From the NCBI GenBank assembly GCA_002315325.1, contig DCGU01000090.1, forward strand, positions 32,688-96,687: a DNA stretch of 64,000 nt, read 5' to 3'. Position 1 is the first letter of the stretch, and each line of letters opens with the position of its first letter. This DNA is from Clostridiales bacterium UBA1770 (GTDB lineage Bacteria; Bacillota; Clostridia; Oscillospirales; CAG-272). The notes beneath the pieces were generated by a model. It saw nothing but the letters and a program-made list of their open reading frames with translations, ran no database searches and was not told the DNA's origin. The translations under genes and the position numbers were made by a program. Positions 23,518-34,640 of the stretch are shown piece after piece.

Positions 23518-25398
23518 TCACGATAGCTCGTCAATGATTTTGTCGCAGATGCTCTTTGCGTCAACACCGGCCGTTTCCCATATCGTTTTACCTGCCTGTG
23601 CATTGACAAACGGATTTTCGGTTCCGATGGAGAAAAAACGGTTTGGCATAACGCCGACTGCCGCATTGGCCAACTGCATACCAAACCCGCCGCATTGAAT
23701 TTCTTCTTCGACACAAAATAACGGCACATCGACACAAACCGTTTGTGCAAGAACGCGCACCGTTTCGGCATACGGGGAAAGCTGCGTCAATAACAGAACC
23801 TCCGCGCAGATTCCCTTCTCAGCCAACAGTTTTCTGGCCGCAAGCGCCGTGTCCGCCATACGGCCGTGAACAACAATCCAAGCGTCCAAATGCTGCGGCA
23901 CAGTCAACGGTACACATACAGGATGCGCGGTTACGTCCGAAAAATATTGCATCGTCTCAGCATTTTCCCGACCGTTGGGATACCGAATTGCCACAGGTGC
24001 GTTTTGCCGCAACGCTTCATTCAGGTCATTTTTTAAATCCGAAAACGCATACGGTGTCAGGACCCGAACGTTGGGGAGCGAAGCAAAAAACGACACGTCA
24101 AAAATACCGTGATGCGTAGGACCGTCCGCACCGTTGAGGCCGGCACGATCAATACAAAACGTAACGGGCAAAGACTGCAAGGCAACGTCATGAATCACCT
24201 GGTCGAACGCACGTTGTAAAAACGTTGAATAGAGCGCAACGTAGGGTCGATAGCCGGATGCCGCAAGACCGGCAGCAAAGGTGACCGCGTGCTCTTCCGC
24301 CATGCCGACGTCAAAAAAGCGTTTGGGATACGCCGATGCAAAAGAAGAAAGGCCTGTTCCGTCTGCCATGGCGGCTGTCACAGCACAAACACGGTCATCC
24401 TTCGCAGCCAGTTCGGACAAAGACGCACCGAACACGCCGGAATAATTGACCTTTGCATCGGAATCTCCCGCCGCCGACGCGCTTTGGGCCGGCACGGAAT
24501 GATATTTTCCCGGAGCTTGTTCTGCCGGTTCATATCCTTTTCCTTTTTTCGTTTTGATATGAATTAAGCAGCTGACACCTTGGCGCATCGCCTCATGCAA
24601 AACGGTTTCCACGGCACGATAATCATTGCCGTCGACAGGTCCGAGATAATACAGCCCCATATTTTCAAAGTAATTACTGTTATACAACCGGTTCTTCAGG
24701 TTCTTTTTCATTTTGGACAACCAACCGGAAAGCGGTCTGCCGACAACCGGCAGTCGTGCCAAAAATGATTTTAAACCCGCTTTGCTTTTATAGTAGGAAG
24801 AATTGCGCAGCTTGGTCAGCATACCGGCAAATTTCCCCGTATTCGGTGAAATTGACATCTCGTTCTCATTGAGAATAACCATTAAATGAAGATTGCGGTC
24901 ACAATTATTCAACGCTTCGTGAACCATACCGCCGGTATATGCGCCGTCACCGATAACGGCAACGGTCCAATACGAATCACCGCGGAGTTGATCCGCCCGG
25001 GCAAATCCGAGTGCGGCCGACAGTGCCGTGGAACCGTGCCCGGTTCCGAATACGTCGTACGGACTTTCCGTACGACGCGGGAAACCGCCGACGCCGCCGG
25101 GTTTGCGTAACGTATCAAACTCATTCAATCTGCCGCTGAGCAGTTTATGAACGTACGCTTGATGCCCAACGTCCCAAATAATACGATCTTCCCCGATCCG
25201 CAGACAGCGATACAGCGCCAAAGTCAACTCAACGACACCGAGATTGGAGGCCAAATGGCCGCCGTTTTCGCACACGGTATCAACGAGACAGGAACGGATT
25301 TCACGGCAAAGCGGCTCCAATTCATCCACACCCAAGGCGCGCACGTCATCCGGCTGACGGATTCGTGACAGTATCGGATACACTTCATTATTGTTCAT
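23518..25398 (-). CDS. dxs: 1-deoxy-D-xylulose-5-phosphate synthase
   Basis: A 626-residue thiamine-diphosphate enzyme that condenses pyruvate with glyceraldehyde 3-phosphate, the first step of the MEP isoprenoid pathway. The TPP/Mg motif GDGAYTGGMVHEALNN, DVGHQAYVHKLL and the transketolase pyrimidine-domain stretch VGMAEEHAVTFAAGLA are present; the C-terminal transketolase domain is complete. AGGAGG precedes the ATG. It is separate from ispE, 4 kb away. Confidence 0.96.
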   Translation of the reverse strand: MNNNEVYPILSRIRQPDDVRALGVDELEPLCREIRSCLVDTVCENGGHLASNLGVVELTLALYRCLRIGEDRIIWDVGHQAYVHKLLSGRLNEFDTLRKPGGVGGFPRRTESPYDVFGTGHGSTALSAALGFARADQLRGDSYWTVAVIGDGAYTGGMVHEALNNCDRNLHLMVILNENEMSISPNTGKFAGMLTKLRNSSYYKSKAGLKSFLARLPVVGRPLSGWLSKMKKNLKNRLYNSNYFENMGLYYLGPVDGNDYRAVETVLHEAMRQGVSCLIHIKTKKGKGYEPAEQAPGKYHSVPAQSASAAGDSDAKVNYSGVFGASLSELAAKDDRVCAVTAAMADGTGLSSFASAYPKRFFDVGMAEEHAVTFAAGLAASGYRPYVALYSTFLQRAFDQVIHDVALQSLPVTFCIDRAGLNGADGPTHHGIFDVSFFASLPNVRVLTPYAFSDLKNDLNEALRQNAPVAIRYPNGRENAETMQYFSDVTAHPVCVPLTVPQHLDAWIVVHGRMADTALAARKLLAEKGICAEVLLLTQLSPYAETVRVLAQTVCVDVPLFCVEEEIQCGGFGMQLANAAVGVMPNRFFSIGTENPFVNAQAGKTIWETAGVDAKSICDKIIDELS

Positions 25399-25434
25399 TT
25401 CGGAAATCCTCCTTCCCTCTTTTTTAACCTGTTC

Positions 25435-25463
25435 ATTATACCATACAAGAAAATATAAATCAA
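25435..25463 (-). promoter_or_regulatory. dxs promoter
   Basis: Minus strand TTGATT (25458-25463), 17-base spacer, TATAAT (25435-25440); divergent from the tRNA-Thr promoter. Confidence 0.7.
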
Positions 25464-25486
25464 CTGTGGTTTTTTTAAAATAAGTG

Positions 25487-25515
25487 TTGACAAATCAGAA
25501 TCGGTTTGATATAAT
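25487..25515 (+). promoter_or_regulatory. tRNA-Thr promoter
   Basis: TTGACA (25487-25492), 17-base spacer, TATAAT (25510-25515), ending 25 bases before the tRNA. Confidence 0.9.
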
Positions 25516-25540
25516 ATACGGGTACTTGAGAGTACGGCTT

Positions 25541-25616
25541 GCTGGTATGGCTCAGTCGGTAGAGCACGTCATTGGTAATGACGAGGTCATCAGTTCGATT
25601 CTGATTACCAGCTCCA
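25541..25616 (+). tRNA. tRNA-Thr (anticodon GGT)
   Basis: The acceptor GCTGGTA pairs with TACCAGC, the anticodon stem CGTCA/TGACG holds the loop TTGGTAA with anticodon GGT at 25574-25576, and the T arm contains GTTCGATTC. The 3' CCA is encoded. Confidence 0.97.
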
Positions 25617-25643
25617 GGCGGATGATTTCATCCGCCTTTTTTT
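25617..25643 (+). terminator. Terminator after tRNA-Thr
   Basis: GGCGGATG pairs with CATCCGCC around a 4-base loop, followed by seven T. Confidence 0.9.
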
Positions 25644-25649
25644 ATTGCA

Positions 25650-25678
25650 TTGACACTTTGCTTTAAAATATATATAAT
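25650..25678 (+). promoter_or_regulatory. Beta-galactosidase promoter
   Basis: TTGACA (25650-25655), 17-base spacer, TATAAT (25673-25678). No operator symmetry is obvious beside it. Confidence 0.85.
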
Positions 25679-25717
25679 ATATAATAACTATAAAATCAAA
25701 ACTGCAAAGGAGAATGA

Positions 25718-28789
<3,072 letters not shown>

Positions 28790-28806
28790 AAATATAATCC
28801 CATCTG

Positions 28807-28846
28807 AAAAAAGCCGATGAAACGTCCGTTTCATCGGCTTTTTTTA
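28807..28846 (+). terminator. Terminator after the beta-galactosidase
   Basis: A 17-bp stem (AAAAAAGCCGATGAAAC with its complement) around a GTCC loop, followed by T. Confidence 0.92.
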
Positions 28847-28971
28847 CGTTCGTGCAAAGCATTCTTTTATGATTTGTAAATACCGTGTGTAACGGTTCAA
28901 ATGCTTTTCGTATCTTTTAAATATTACGCGTTTTTGTTTTCTCAAAGCCATTAAAATCGATTTCCCGAGAT

Positions 28972-29004
28972 ATAAAAACCCGGCCGGGTTTTCACCCGGC
29001 CGGG
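28972..29004 (-). terminator. Terminator after the surface protein gene
   Basis: Minus strand: CCCGGCCGGG pairs with its copy (the arm is self-complementary) around a 6-base loop, then TTTTTATA. Confidence 0.9.
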
Positions 29005-29071
29005 AACAATTGTTTTTATTTATGTAAGGCTAAAGGAGAACTATCGTTATCCCTTGGACGCTTAGCACAAA

Positions 29072-31000
29072 TTATTTTTTCTTAACGAACTGCAGAACGA
29101 TACCGGCAGCGGCAACAACGATAGCAACTACAGCCAGGATTACAGGCAGAGTGGTGTTGGCAGCTTCAGGGATTTCGGTCTTCAGAGCGTAGCCGGACAG
29201 ATCCTGAGCAGCAGGGATGTCGGACTTCTTAGCGTAGCCGGACAGATCCTGAGCAGCGGGAATGTCGGACAGTTTAGCATACTCGGAGAGATCGAACTCA
29301 CCGAGAGCTTCGTCAACGTAGTCGGAGATCATCATATCGACAGCGTCAGCGGTTAGAGCGTCAGCCTTCATCTGAGCTTTCTTAGCCAGAGCGCCGGCAA
29401 CCTGAGCAACGTCAGCAGCGGACATAGCCTTCTCTTCGTAGTCGAATGCGCCAACGAAGATTACGTTGAACTGAGACTGAGGATTGGACCAGTAGGAGGA
29501 CAAACCACCAAGGTTGGTGTATTCATCACGACCCTGAACACCATTGGGGTCACGGTAGTCGTCTACAGAAGACTCAATACCCATGATGTGACCAACAACA
29601 GCGGTCTCAGCAGTCAGAGTGAAGTAAGGAACGAAACCTTCAATGGTGTAACCAGCATTGTCAGCCCAGATGGTACCTGCAAACTTGCAAGCATCGTTCT
29701 TAACGAGAGCGGAACCATCGTTTACACGGCCCAGAGGGTCAATACCGAACCAGTATTCACCGTATTCGGAAATCTTGGAGAGTTCTGCAGCGTAAGCAGA
29801 AGGAGCCTTTTCATGACCCCAAGTCTCGGTTACGTTGATGTTGATATGGTCGTCCATACCCGTGCCGGCATATGCCAGAGCGGTATCAACAACGGAACCC
29901 AGGTAGTAAATACCTGCGTCACTCCACAACATAGCGATGTAACCATAAGCAGACCACAGCGGGTCATCGATTTCGTTGTAGTGGTAGATCTTAGCGGTGG
30001 TGCCCCAAACGGAGTCGATAACACCGTCAACTACGGGAGCATCTTCAGCTGCAACGTAGGAAGCGTATGCCAACTGCTTGGGCATATAGCCGTAACGAGG
30101 CAGAGGATTGCCCTTGGAGTCGTAAGTGGTGATGTAGAAATCGTAATCAGCAAGCTTATCAGCCTGGTCTTCAGACGGCTCGAAGCTCAGCAGTTCTACA
30201 CCGGAGTTGTTGGTAACAACCTTAAGCTCTGCTTCCTTAGCATAGATTTCACGGTTTGCTCTGGAAACACCGGTTACCTGAGAGTCATCCCACCAAGTAA
30301 CGGAACCATACTCGGCACCATTCAGAGTGGTAACGTCTACGCAGTAAGGCATAGAGAACTCAACCTTAGCACCGTTCAACGTGAAGTACAAACCGATCAG
30401 GTCGTTTGCCTTGGTGGTCGGGCACTTGTAGTCACCCTTAGAACCGGCAATAGCGATTCTGATGGTCAAGTCATGATCGGCAGCGATCCATTCGCCGGCT
30501 TCATTCTTGGACTTGTAGTTAACGGTGAGGGTCTTCGCCGTCTTGTAAGCACCGAAGGTGTCCTCGTGGTCACCCTGGGTTCTTTCCTGAACGAAACCGT
30601 ACCAGGTCCAAACGTCAGCTTCATCAGTGTAATACTGATAAGGAACGAAGATTTCAACGCCTGCCTCGGAAGCGGCATATTCAATGCCCTTAACTTCTGA
30701 GGTAACAGCGCCTCCGACAACAGCGACAGTCCATGCGGTTGCAGCTTCAGCTTCAACAACCGTGAAGGTAACGTCAGCTGCTACTGCGAAATAGAAACCG
30801 TCGTCAGACCACAGGGTCTTAACGCCGTCGATGGCCTGCGTGGAACCCCAAGCGAGTTCGTTTGCAATACCATCAATAGTGGGTACGGAAGCAGCGGGTA
30901 CGTAACCGGCTTTTCCGTTCTCGTCAGCGCTGACAAACAGTGTCATGCAGGACACTACCATCAGAACTGCGAGAAGAAGTGCGAATACATTCTTCTTCAT
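29072..31000 (-). CDS. Membrane-anchored surface protein with two CBM9-like domains
   Basis: A 642-residue exported protein. A signal peptide (residues 1-25, cleavage near VSA-DE) is followed by two domains that open with the CBM9-like pattern (VPTIDGIANELAW near 39 and APVVDGVIDSVW near 320), then an Ala-rich helical segment, a 15-residue tandem repeat (SDIPAAQDLSGYAKK) and a C-terminal membrane segment ending in KKK. It is therefore probably displayed outside the cell and held by its C-terminus. No enzyme motif is seen; sugar binding is inferred from the domains. Codon choice looks more biased than in neighbouring genes and AAGGAG plus a strong promoter suggest high expression. Confidence 0.8.
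   Translation of the reverse strand: MKKNVFALLLAVLMVVSCMTLFVSADENGKAGYVPAASVPTIDGIANELAWGSTQAIDGVKTLWSDDGFYFAVAADVTFTVVEAEAATAWTVAVVGGAVTSEVKGIEYAASEAGVEIFVPYQYYTDEADVWTWYGFVQERTQGDHEDTFGAYKTAKTLTVNYKSKNEAGEWIAADHDLTIRIAIAGSKGDYKCPTTKANDLIGLYFTLNGAKVEFSMPYCVDVTTLNGAEYGSVTWWDDSQVTGVSRANREIYAKEAELKVVTNNSGVELLSFEPSEDQADKLADYDFYITTYDSKGNPLPRYGYMPKQLAYASYVAAEDAPVVDGVIDSVWGTTAKIYHYNEIDDPLWSAYGYIAMLWSDAGIYYLGSVVDTALAYAGTGMDDHININVTETWGHEKAPSAYAAELSKISEYGEYWFGIDPLGRVNDGSALVKNDACKFAGTIWADNAGYTIEGFVPYFTLTAETAVVGHIMGIESSVDDYRDPNGVQGRDEYTNLGGLSSYWSNPQSQFNVIFVGAFDYEEKAMSAADVAQVAGALAKKAQMKADALTADAVDMMISDYVDEALGEFDLSEYAKLSDIPAAQDLSGYAKKSDIPAAQDLSGYALKTEIPEAANTTLPVILAVVAIVVAAAGIVLQFVKKK
29186..29275 (-). repeat. 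45-bp tandem repeat in the surface protein gene
   Basis: Two copies of a 45-base unit, starting AGCGTAGCCGGACAG on the plus strand at 29186 and 29231, differ at few positions. They encode the repeats D-L-S-G-Y-A-K-K-S-D-I-P. A diverged partial unit follows. The motif resembles repeats in phage tail fibres. Confidence 0.85.
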
Positions 31001-31030
31001 AAATGTACTTCTCCTTTATTTATTTTGCAG

Positions 31031-31060
31031 GGTTAAGTGGCCCTTTCAGACCATTACCTT
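31031..31060 (-). promoter_or_regulatory. 5' UTR hairpin with GAAA loop, surface protein mRNA
   Basis: Minus strand TGGTCT-GAAA-GGGCCA forms a 6-bp stem with two G-T pairs, with partly paired flanks (GGTAA and TTAACC). It may stabilise the mRNA. This is inference from the fold. Confidence 0.4.
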
Positions 31061-31069
31061 ACGCTCAAT

Positions 31070-31105
31070 ATTTTATCATTCTGACATTTCATTGTCAATA
31101 TGACA
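31070..31105 (-). promoter_or_regulatory. Surface protein promoter with TGACA/TGTCA repeats
   Basis: Minus strand TTGACA (31093-31098), 17-base spacer, TAAAAT (31070-31075). On the plus strand TGACA-N6-TGTCA-ATA-TGACA (31082-31105) places three half-sites over and beside the -35 box, a plausible operator. Confidence 0.7.
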
Positions 31106-31398
31106 TTTTGCACAACATTTCGTAACACTTTATTAATATTTGGCCACGTTTCTTTTCTGATTTCGCGTCAATCGCCGATTCACAACTTCCTTCAATATTA
31201 TATATAATATATTTGCAATTCCCGTTATGCCTCAACTGGTGGGGGAAGCAGGCATCATTTCCGCCAAACGTTTTCCGATTTTTATTTTTTAAAAGAAAAA
31301 AGAAACAACATCGCATTTCATTTTTTGTGCACATTGCACAATTGCCGGCCCTAAAAAGCAGGGGGGGCCGACGTATACCGGCACATTTTTATTCGGCC
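31106..31398. other. Gene-free AT-rich divergent intergenic region
   Basis: No credible coding frame was found. The region holds a perfect inverted repeat TTGTGCA-CAT-TGCACAA at 31325-31341 and a GC-rich inverted segment (TGCCGG at 31343-31348 with CCGGCA at 31378-31383, inner CGGCCC/GGGCCG) followed by ATTTTTATT, which could be an attenuator or terminator on the plus strand. A TATAAT at 31203-31208 has no -35 partner. Confidence 0.5.
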
Positions 31399-31427
31399 TT
31401 GACTTTTAATTTATTTAAGTATATAAT
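31399..31427 (+). promoter_or_regulatory. Promoter of the CorC/HlyC-type gene pair
   Basis: TTGACT (31399-31404), 17-base spacer, TATAAT (31422-31427). Confidence 0.8.
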
Positions 31428-31470
31428 ATTTATAATTTTATTCACAAAAAGATAGGAGTTGGTTCTTTGC

Positions 31471-32790
31471 ATGGACGGTGGCAGTTGGCAACTGTTCATT
31501 ATTTTCTTTTTATTTATGATTTTGGCCGGGTTCTTTGCGGCGGCGGAAAGCGCCTTTTCGTCCGTTAATAAGATCCGGATCAAAACGCAGGCAGAAGAAG
31601 GCAATAAACGTGCCAAATTCGCCTGGCGTATTTTAGACGGTCCAGACAAAGCCCTGACCGCCATTCTGATCGGCAACAATATTGCACACATTGCCGCCGC
31701 TTCGGTTGCAACGTTGTTTGCCACCCGATTGTACCTTGCCGGGAAAACCGGTGCACTGTCCAAAAATAACGTCACGCTGCTCTGCACTCTTTTGACGACG
31801 GCCATTGTCTTCCTTTGCAGTGAAATGATTCCCAAAACGTTAGCCACGGACAAATGCGAAAGCGTTGCCCTTGCTTTGGCACCGATCCTTCATTTATTTA
31901 TGAAGTGTATTGCACCCTTGATTTTTTTCTTCAACGGCATCGCTTCATTGGCTACCAAATGGTTGGCGCCGAATCAGGCGCCGACGGCAACGGAAGAAGA
32001 ACTGTACGATATCGTTGATACGATTGAAGAAGAGGGCGTCATGGACGAAGAGCAAACCGATTTGCTTCGCTCCGCTCTTGACTTTTCCAATATTACCGTT
32101 TCGGACGTCATGACCATGGCGCGCGATATGCTGTTGATTGACGAAACAATGCCGACGGATGCAATCGTTAATCTTATCCGAACCACAACGCATTCCCGCA
32201 TTCCCGTTTTCAGCGGCACCCGGGACAATATCATCGGCATCCTGTCCGTTCGTTCTTTTATTCGTGATTACCTGAACGACCGTCAGGCCGACGTTCACAA
32301 TTCCCTTTTGGAACCGTTTTTCGTCAGCAGTACAACGATGATTGACGACCTTCTTACCAGTATGCGTGCCAGGAACTGCTATCTGGCCATGATTTCCGAT
32401 GAAAGCGGTAAGACCGTCGGCCTTATAACAATTGAAGATTTGCTGGAAGAATTGGTCGGTGAGATTTGGGACGAAGAAGATACGCCCAACGACCGCTTCG
32501 TCAACCTGGGCGGCAATCGTTTTTTGGTGGATACGCATTTGATGATGGGTGACGTTCTCGGGAAAATCGGCATTCCGTGCCCGGATTCCCGCACAGCAAC
32601 GCGCCCCGTCCTATCTTGGATGGTGGAACGTTTGGGCAAGCTGCCCGATGAAAATACCGTTCTGTTTTGCAGCGGCATTGAAATCACACCGGAAACGTTT
32701 GACGGCGACCGCGTCACAAAAGTTGTCTTTCGTTTGACCGACAGCTCGGCATCCGCCGTATCTGCCGAGAGCGAGGAGGCAGTGCAATGA
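31471..32790 (+). CDS. CNNM/CorC-type membrane protein with CBS pair (first)
   Basis: A 439-residue 'hemolysin family' protein: an N-terminal CNNM (DUF21) membrane domain of about four segments, including GNNIAHIAAAS and SEMIPKTLA, then two CBS domains (about 195-325, with IEDLLEELVGEIWDEED at the end) and a CorC_HlyC transporter-associated domain. Homologues act in Mg2+/Co2+ export; the hemolysin label is historical. ATG at 31471 follows ATAGGAG by 12 bases; a TTG at 31459 directly abuts that site and was rejected. The stop overlaps the next start (ATGA). Confidence 0.88.
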   Translation: MDGGSWQLFIIFFLFMILAGFFAAAESAFSSVNKIRIKTQAEEGNKRAKFAWRILDGPDKALTAILIGNNIAHIAAASVATLFATRLYLAGKTGALSKNNVTLLCTLLTTAIVFLCSEMIPKTLATDKCESVALALAPILHLFMKCIAPLIFFFNGIASLATKWLAPNQAPTATEEELYDIVDTIEEEGVMDEEQTDLLRSALDFSNITVSDVMTMARDMLLIDETMPTDAIVNLIRTTTHSRIPVFSGTRDNIIGILSVRSFIRDYLNDRQADVHNSLLEPFFVSSTTMIDDLLTSMRARNCYLAMISDESGKTVGLITIEDLLEELVGEIWDEEDTPNDRFVNLGGNRFLVDTHLMMGDVLGKIGIPCPDSRTATRPVLSWMVERLGKLPDENTVLFCSGIEITPETFDGDRVTKVVFRLTDSSASAVSAESEEAVQ

Positions 32791-34091
32791 TATACACGAA
32801 AATTCTGCTGATTATCGGCCTTTTGTTTCTTTCGGCCTTTTTCTCCGCATCGGAGATTGCGTTCAATGCTTCCAACAAAATCAGATTAAAAAAAGCCGCT
32901 GACGCCGGCGAAAAAACGGCCAAAGCCGCGCTGTATATTGCAGATCATTACACGTCAGCCCTTTGTACCATCTTGGTCGGCAACAATTTAGTCAATATCG
33001 GCGCATCCTCCGTATCCACCGTCATCGTCATGACACTTTTGGCCGGCATCGGTAAAAACGCCGACGGTCTTGCCTCCGTCATTGCCACTGCCGTGATGAC
33101 CGTAATTATTTTAATTTTCGGTGAAATCGTTCCGAAAATCGTAGGCCGTCAGCACGCGGATACGTTATCCCGTACCGTCGCCTTCCCCATTCGCATTTTG
33201 TCCGTTTTGCTGTTCCCTATCGTCATCCTCGTTTTGGGGGTCATTCGTCTTTTGCAAAAGCTGTGGAAATCGGCCGAGGCGGAAGAAGAACCGACCATGA
33301 CGGAAGATGAGTTATCCACGTTGATTGATACCGTTCAGGAAGAAGGCGTCATTGATGAGGAAAAAAGCGAATTACTGCAGTCCACGCTTGAATTCCCGGA
33401 AACAACGGTAGAAGAAGTGATGACGCCCCGTATTGATACGGAGTTCATCAACTTGGCCGATTCTCCGGAAGAAATCAAGAAACAGATTGACGAGTCACGT
33501 TATTCAAGGCTGCCCGTATACGACGGCGACATTGACGAAATTATGGGCATTTTGTTCTTAAACCAGTACTATAAAGCCATTTTGGACGAAGAAGGAGACT
33601 CCCTGTCCCGCACCGGCATTGAGGACATTCTGATTGCCCCCTGCCTGCTTCACAAAACCATGAAACTGCCGAATGCGCTGAACGTGCTGCGTGAAAAGAA
33701 AACGCACCTCGGCATCGTGATTGACGAGTTCGGCGGCACCATGGGTGTCGTTACTATTGAAGACATCCTCGAGGAACTCGTCGGTGATATTTGGGATGAA
33801 AACGAAGATGCCGTTCCGGAGATTGTTCAAACGGGCGATAACACGTATGACGTCAACGGGGATATGAACCTGGACGATTTATTCGACGCATTGGATTTTA
33901 CGCCGGAAGAAGACTTTTCCTGCGACTATTCCACCGTCGGCGGTTGGGCCGTTGAAATGACCGAGGCCAATCCGCACGTGGGCGACTCCTTTACGTACAG
34001 CCGCATCACTGCCGTCATAACGGAAATGGATGACGTTCGCGTCACCAAGTTGACCGTTTTGCTGGCAGAAAAACCGGAAGAAGACGAATAA
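32787..34091 (+). CDS. CNNM/CorC-type membrane protein with CBS pair (second)
   Basis: A 434-residue paralogue of the preceding gene with the same order: CNNM membrane domain (FSASEIAFNASNKIRLKKA, GNNLVNIGAS, GEIVPKI), CBS pair with VMTPRIDTEF and IEDILEELVGDIWDE, and a C-terminal CorC_HlyC domain rich in acidic residues. The ATGA overlap with the first gene shows coupled translation. The pair may form heteromers for divalent cation efflux, which is inference. Confidence 0.9.
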   Translation: MIYTKILLIIGLLFLSAFFSASEIAFNASNKIRLKKAADAGEKTAKAALYIADHYTSALCTILVGNNLVNIGASSVSTVIVMTLLAGIGKNADGLASVIATAVMTVIILIFGEIVPKIVGRQHADTLSRTVAFPIRILSVLLFPIVILVLGVIRLLQKLWKSAEAEEEPTMTEDELSTLIDTVQEEGVIDEEKSELLQSTLEFPETTVEEVMTPRIDTEFINLADSPEEIKKQIDESRYSRLPVYDGDIDEIMGILFLNQYYKAILDEEGDSLSRTGIEDILIAPCLLHKTMKLPNALNVLREKKTHLGIVIDEFGGTMGVVTIEDILEELVGDIWDENEDAVPEIVQTGDNTYDVNGDMNLDDLFDALDFTPEEDFSCDYSTVGGWAVEMTEANPHVGDSFTYSRITAVITEMDDVRVTKLTVLLAEKPEEDE

Positions 34092-34106
34092 CGAACCAAC
34101 CAAAAC

Positions 34107-34154
34107 AAACCGTAAAAAGCCGAACGCATTGCTTTCCGCTTTTTACGGTTTTCT
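34107..34154 (+). terminator. Terminator after the CorC/HlyC-type pair
   Basis: A 14-bp stem (AAACCGTAAAAAGC with its complement) around a 17-base loop, then TTTT. Confidence 0.85.
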
Positions 34155-34186
34155 TTAATTAAATCATATAAAAAATGAACTAACTG

Positions 34187-34215
34187 TTGACAAGAACAGA
34201 TAATCGTGCTATAAT
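34187..34215 (+). promoter_or_regulatory. Promoter of the ylxM-ffh-rpsP-khpA operon
   Basis: TTGACA (34187-34192), 17-base spacer, TATAAT (34210-34215), perfect consensus. Confidence 0.88.
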
Positions 34216-34238
34216 CTGTAAAGTAATTTGCTTTACAG
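34216..34238. promoter_or_regulatory. Inverted repeat over the ylxM start point
   Basis: CTGTAAAG-TAATTTG-CTTTACAG begins right after the -10 box and spans the predicted transcription start. It could be an operator or a 5'-terminal mRNA hairpin. Confidence 0.5.
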
Positions 34239-34267
34239 GCAAAAAAAAGCGGAGAATGAACACGTAT

Positions 34268-34615
34268 ATGACAGTATTGGATGAAAGCTTTGAAATACAA
34301 CAACTGTTTGACTGTTACGGTGTGACGCTGTCGGACCGAAAACGCGACGTGATTGATTTATATTATAATGAAGATCTTTCCCTTTCCGAAATTGCCGAAA
34401 ACATCCACATTTCCCGCCAGGGTGTCAGTGAGCTGCTTTGTAAAGCGAAAGAGGAATTGTTCACCATTGAATCACAGATGCATCTTTTGGAAAAGAAACG
34501 GCAGGCCGCAGCAGCGCTGTCATCTGCCGAATCTCTTCTTGACGGACCGATGAACGACGGCGTGCGGGAACAGTTAATATCCGCACTGAACGTGATTCGC
34601 ACGCTTTTGCAATAA
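34268..34615 (+). CDS. ylxM: YlxM/p13-like helix-turn-helix protein
   Basis: A 115-residue YlxM family protein. Its core YYNEDLSLSEIAENIHISRQGVSE is a sigma-region-4-like helix-turn-helix; the C-terminal half is a helical coiled segment. YlxM genes nearly always sit next to ffh, and streptococcal YlxM has been reported to modulate SRP-dependent targeting. The ATG at 34268 (13 bases after GGAG) gives the family-like N-terminus; an in-frame ATG at 34256 is only one base after the ribosome site. Confidence 0.88.
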   Translation: MTVLDESFEIQQLFDCYGVTLSDRKRDVIDLYYNEDLSLSEIAENIHISRQGVSELLCKAKEELFTIESQMHLLEKKRQAAAALSSAESLLDGPMNDGVREQLISALNVIRTLLQ

Positions 34616-34640
34616 CCGATTTTATTCCGGAGATAAGACA

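Noticed and set aside
29186..29275. Prophage tail-fibre fragment
   Set aside because: The repeat is embedded in a full-length secreted, membrane-anchored protein and no phage genes are nearby.
29588..30700. A 370-codon frame antisense to the surface protein gene
   Set aside because: The minus-strand frame has a signal peptide, promoter, ribosome site and terminator; the antisense one has none.
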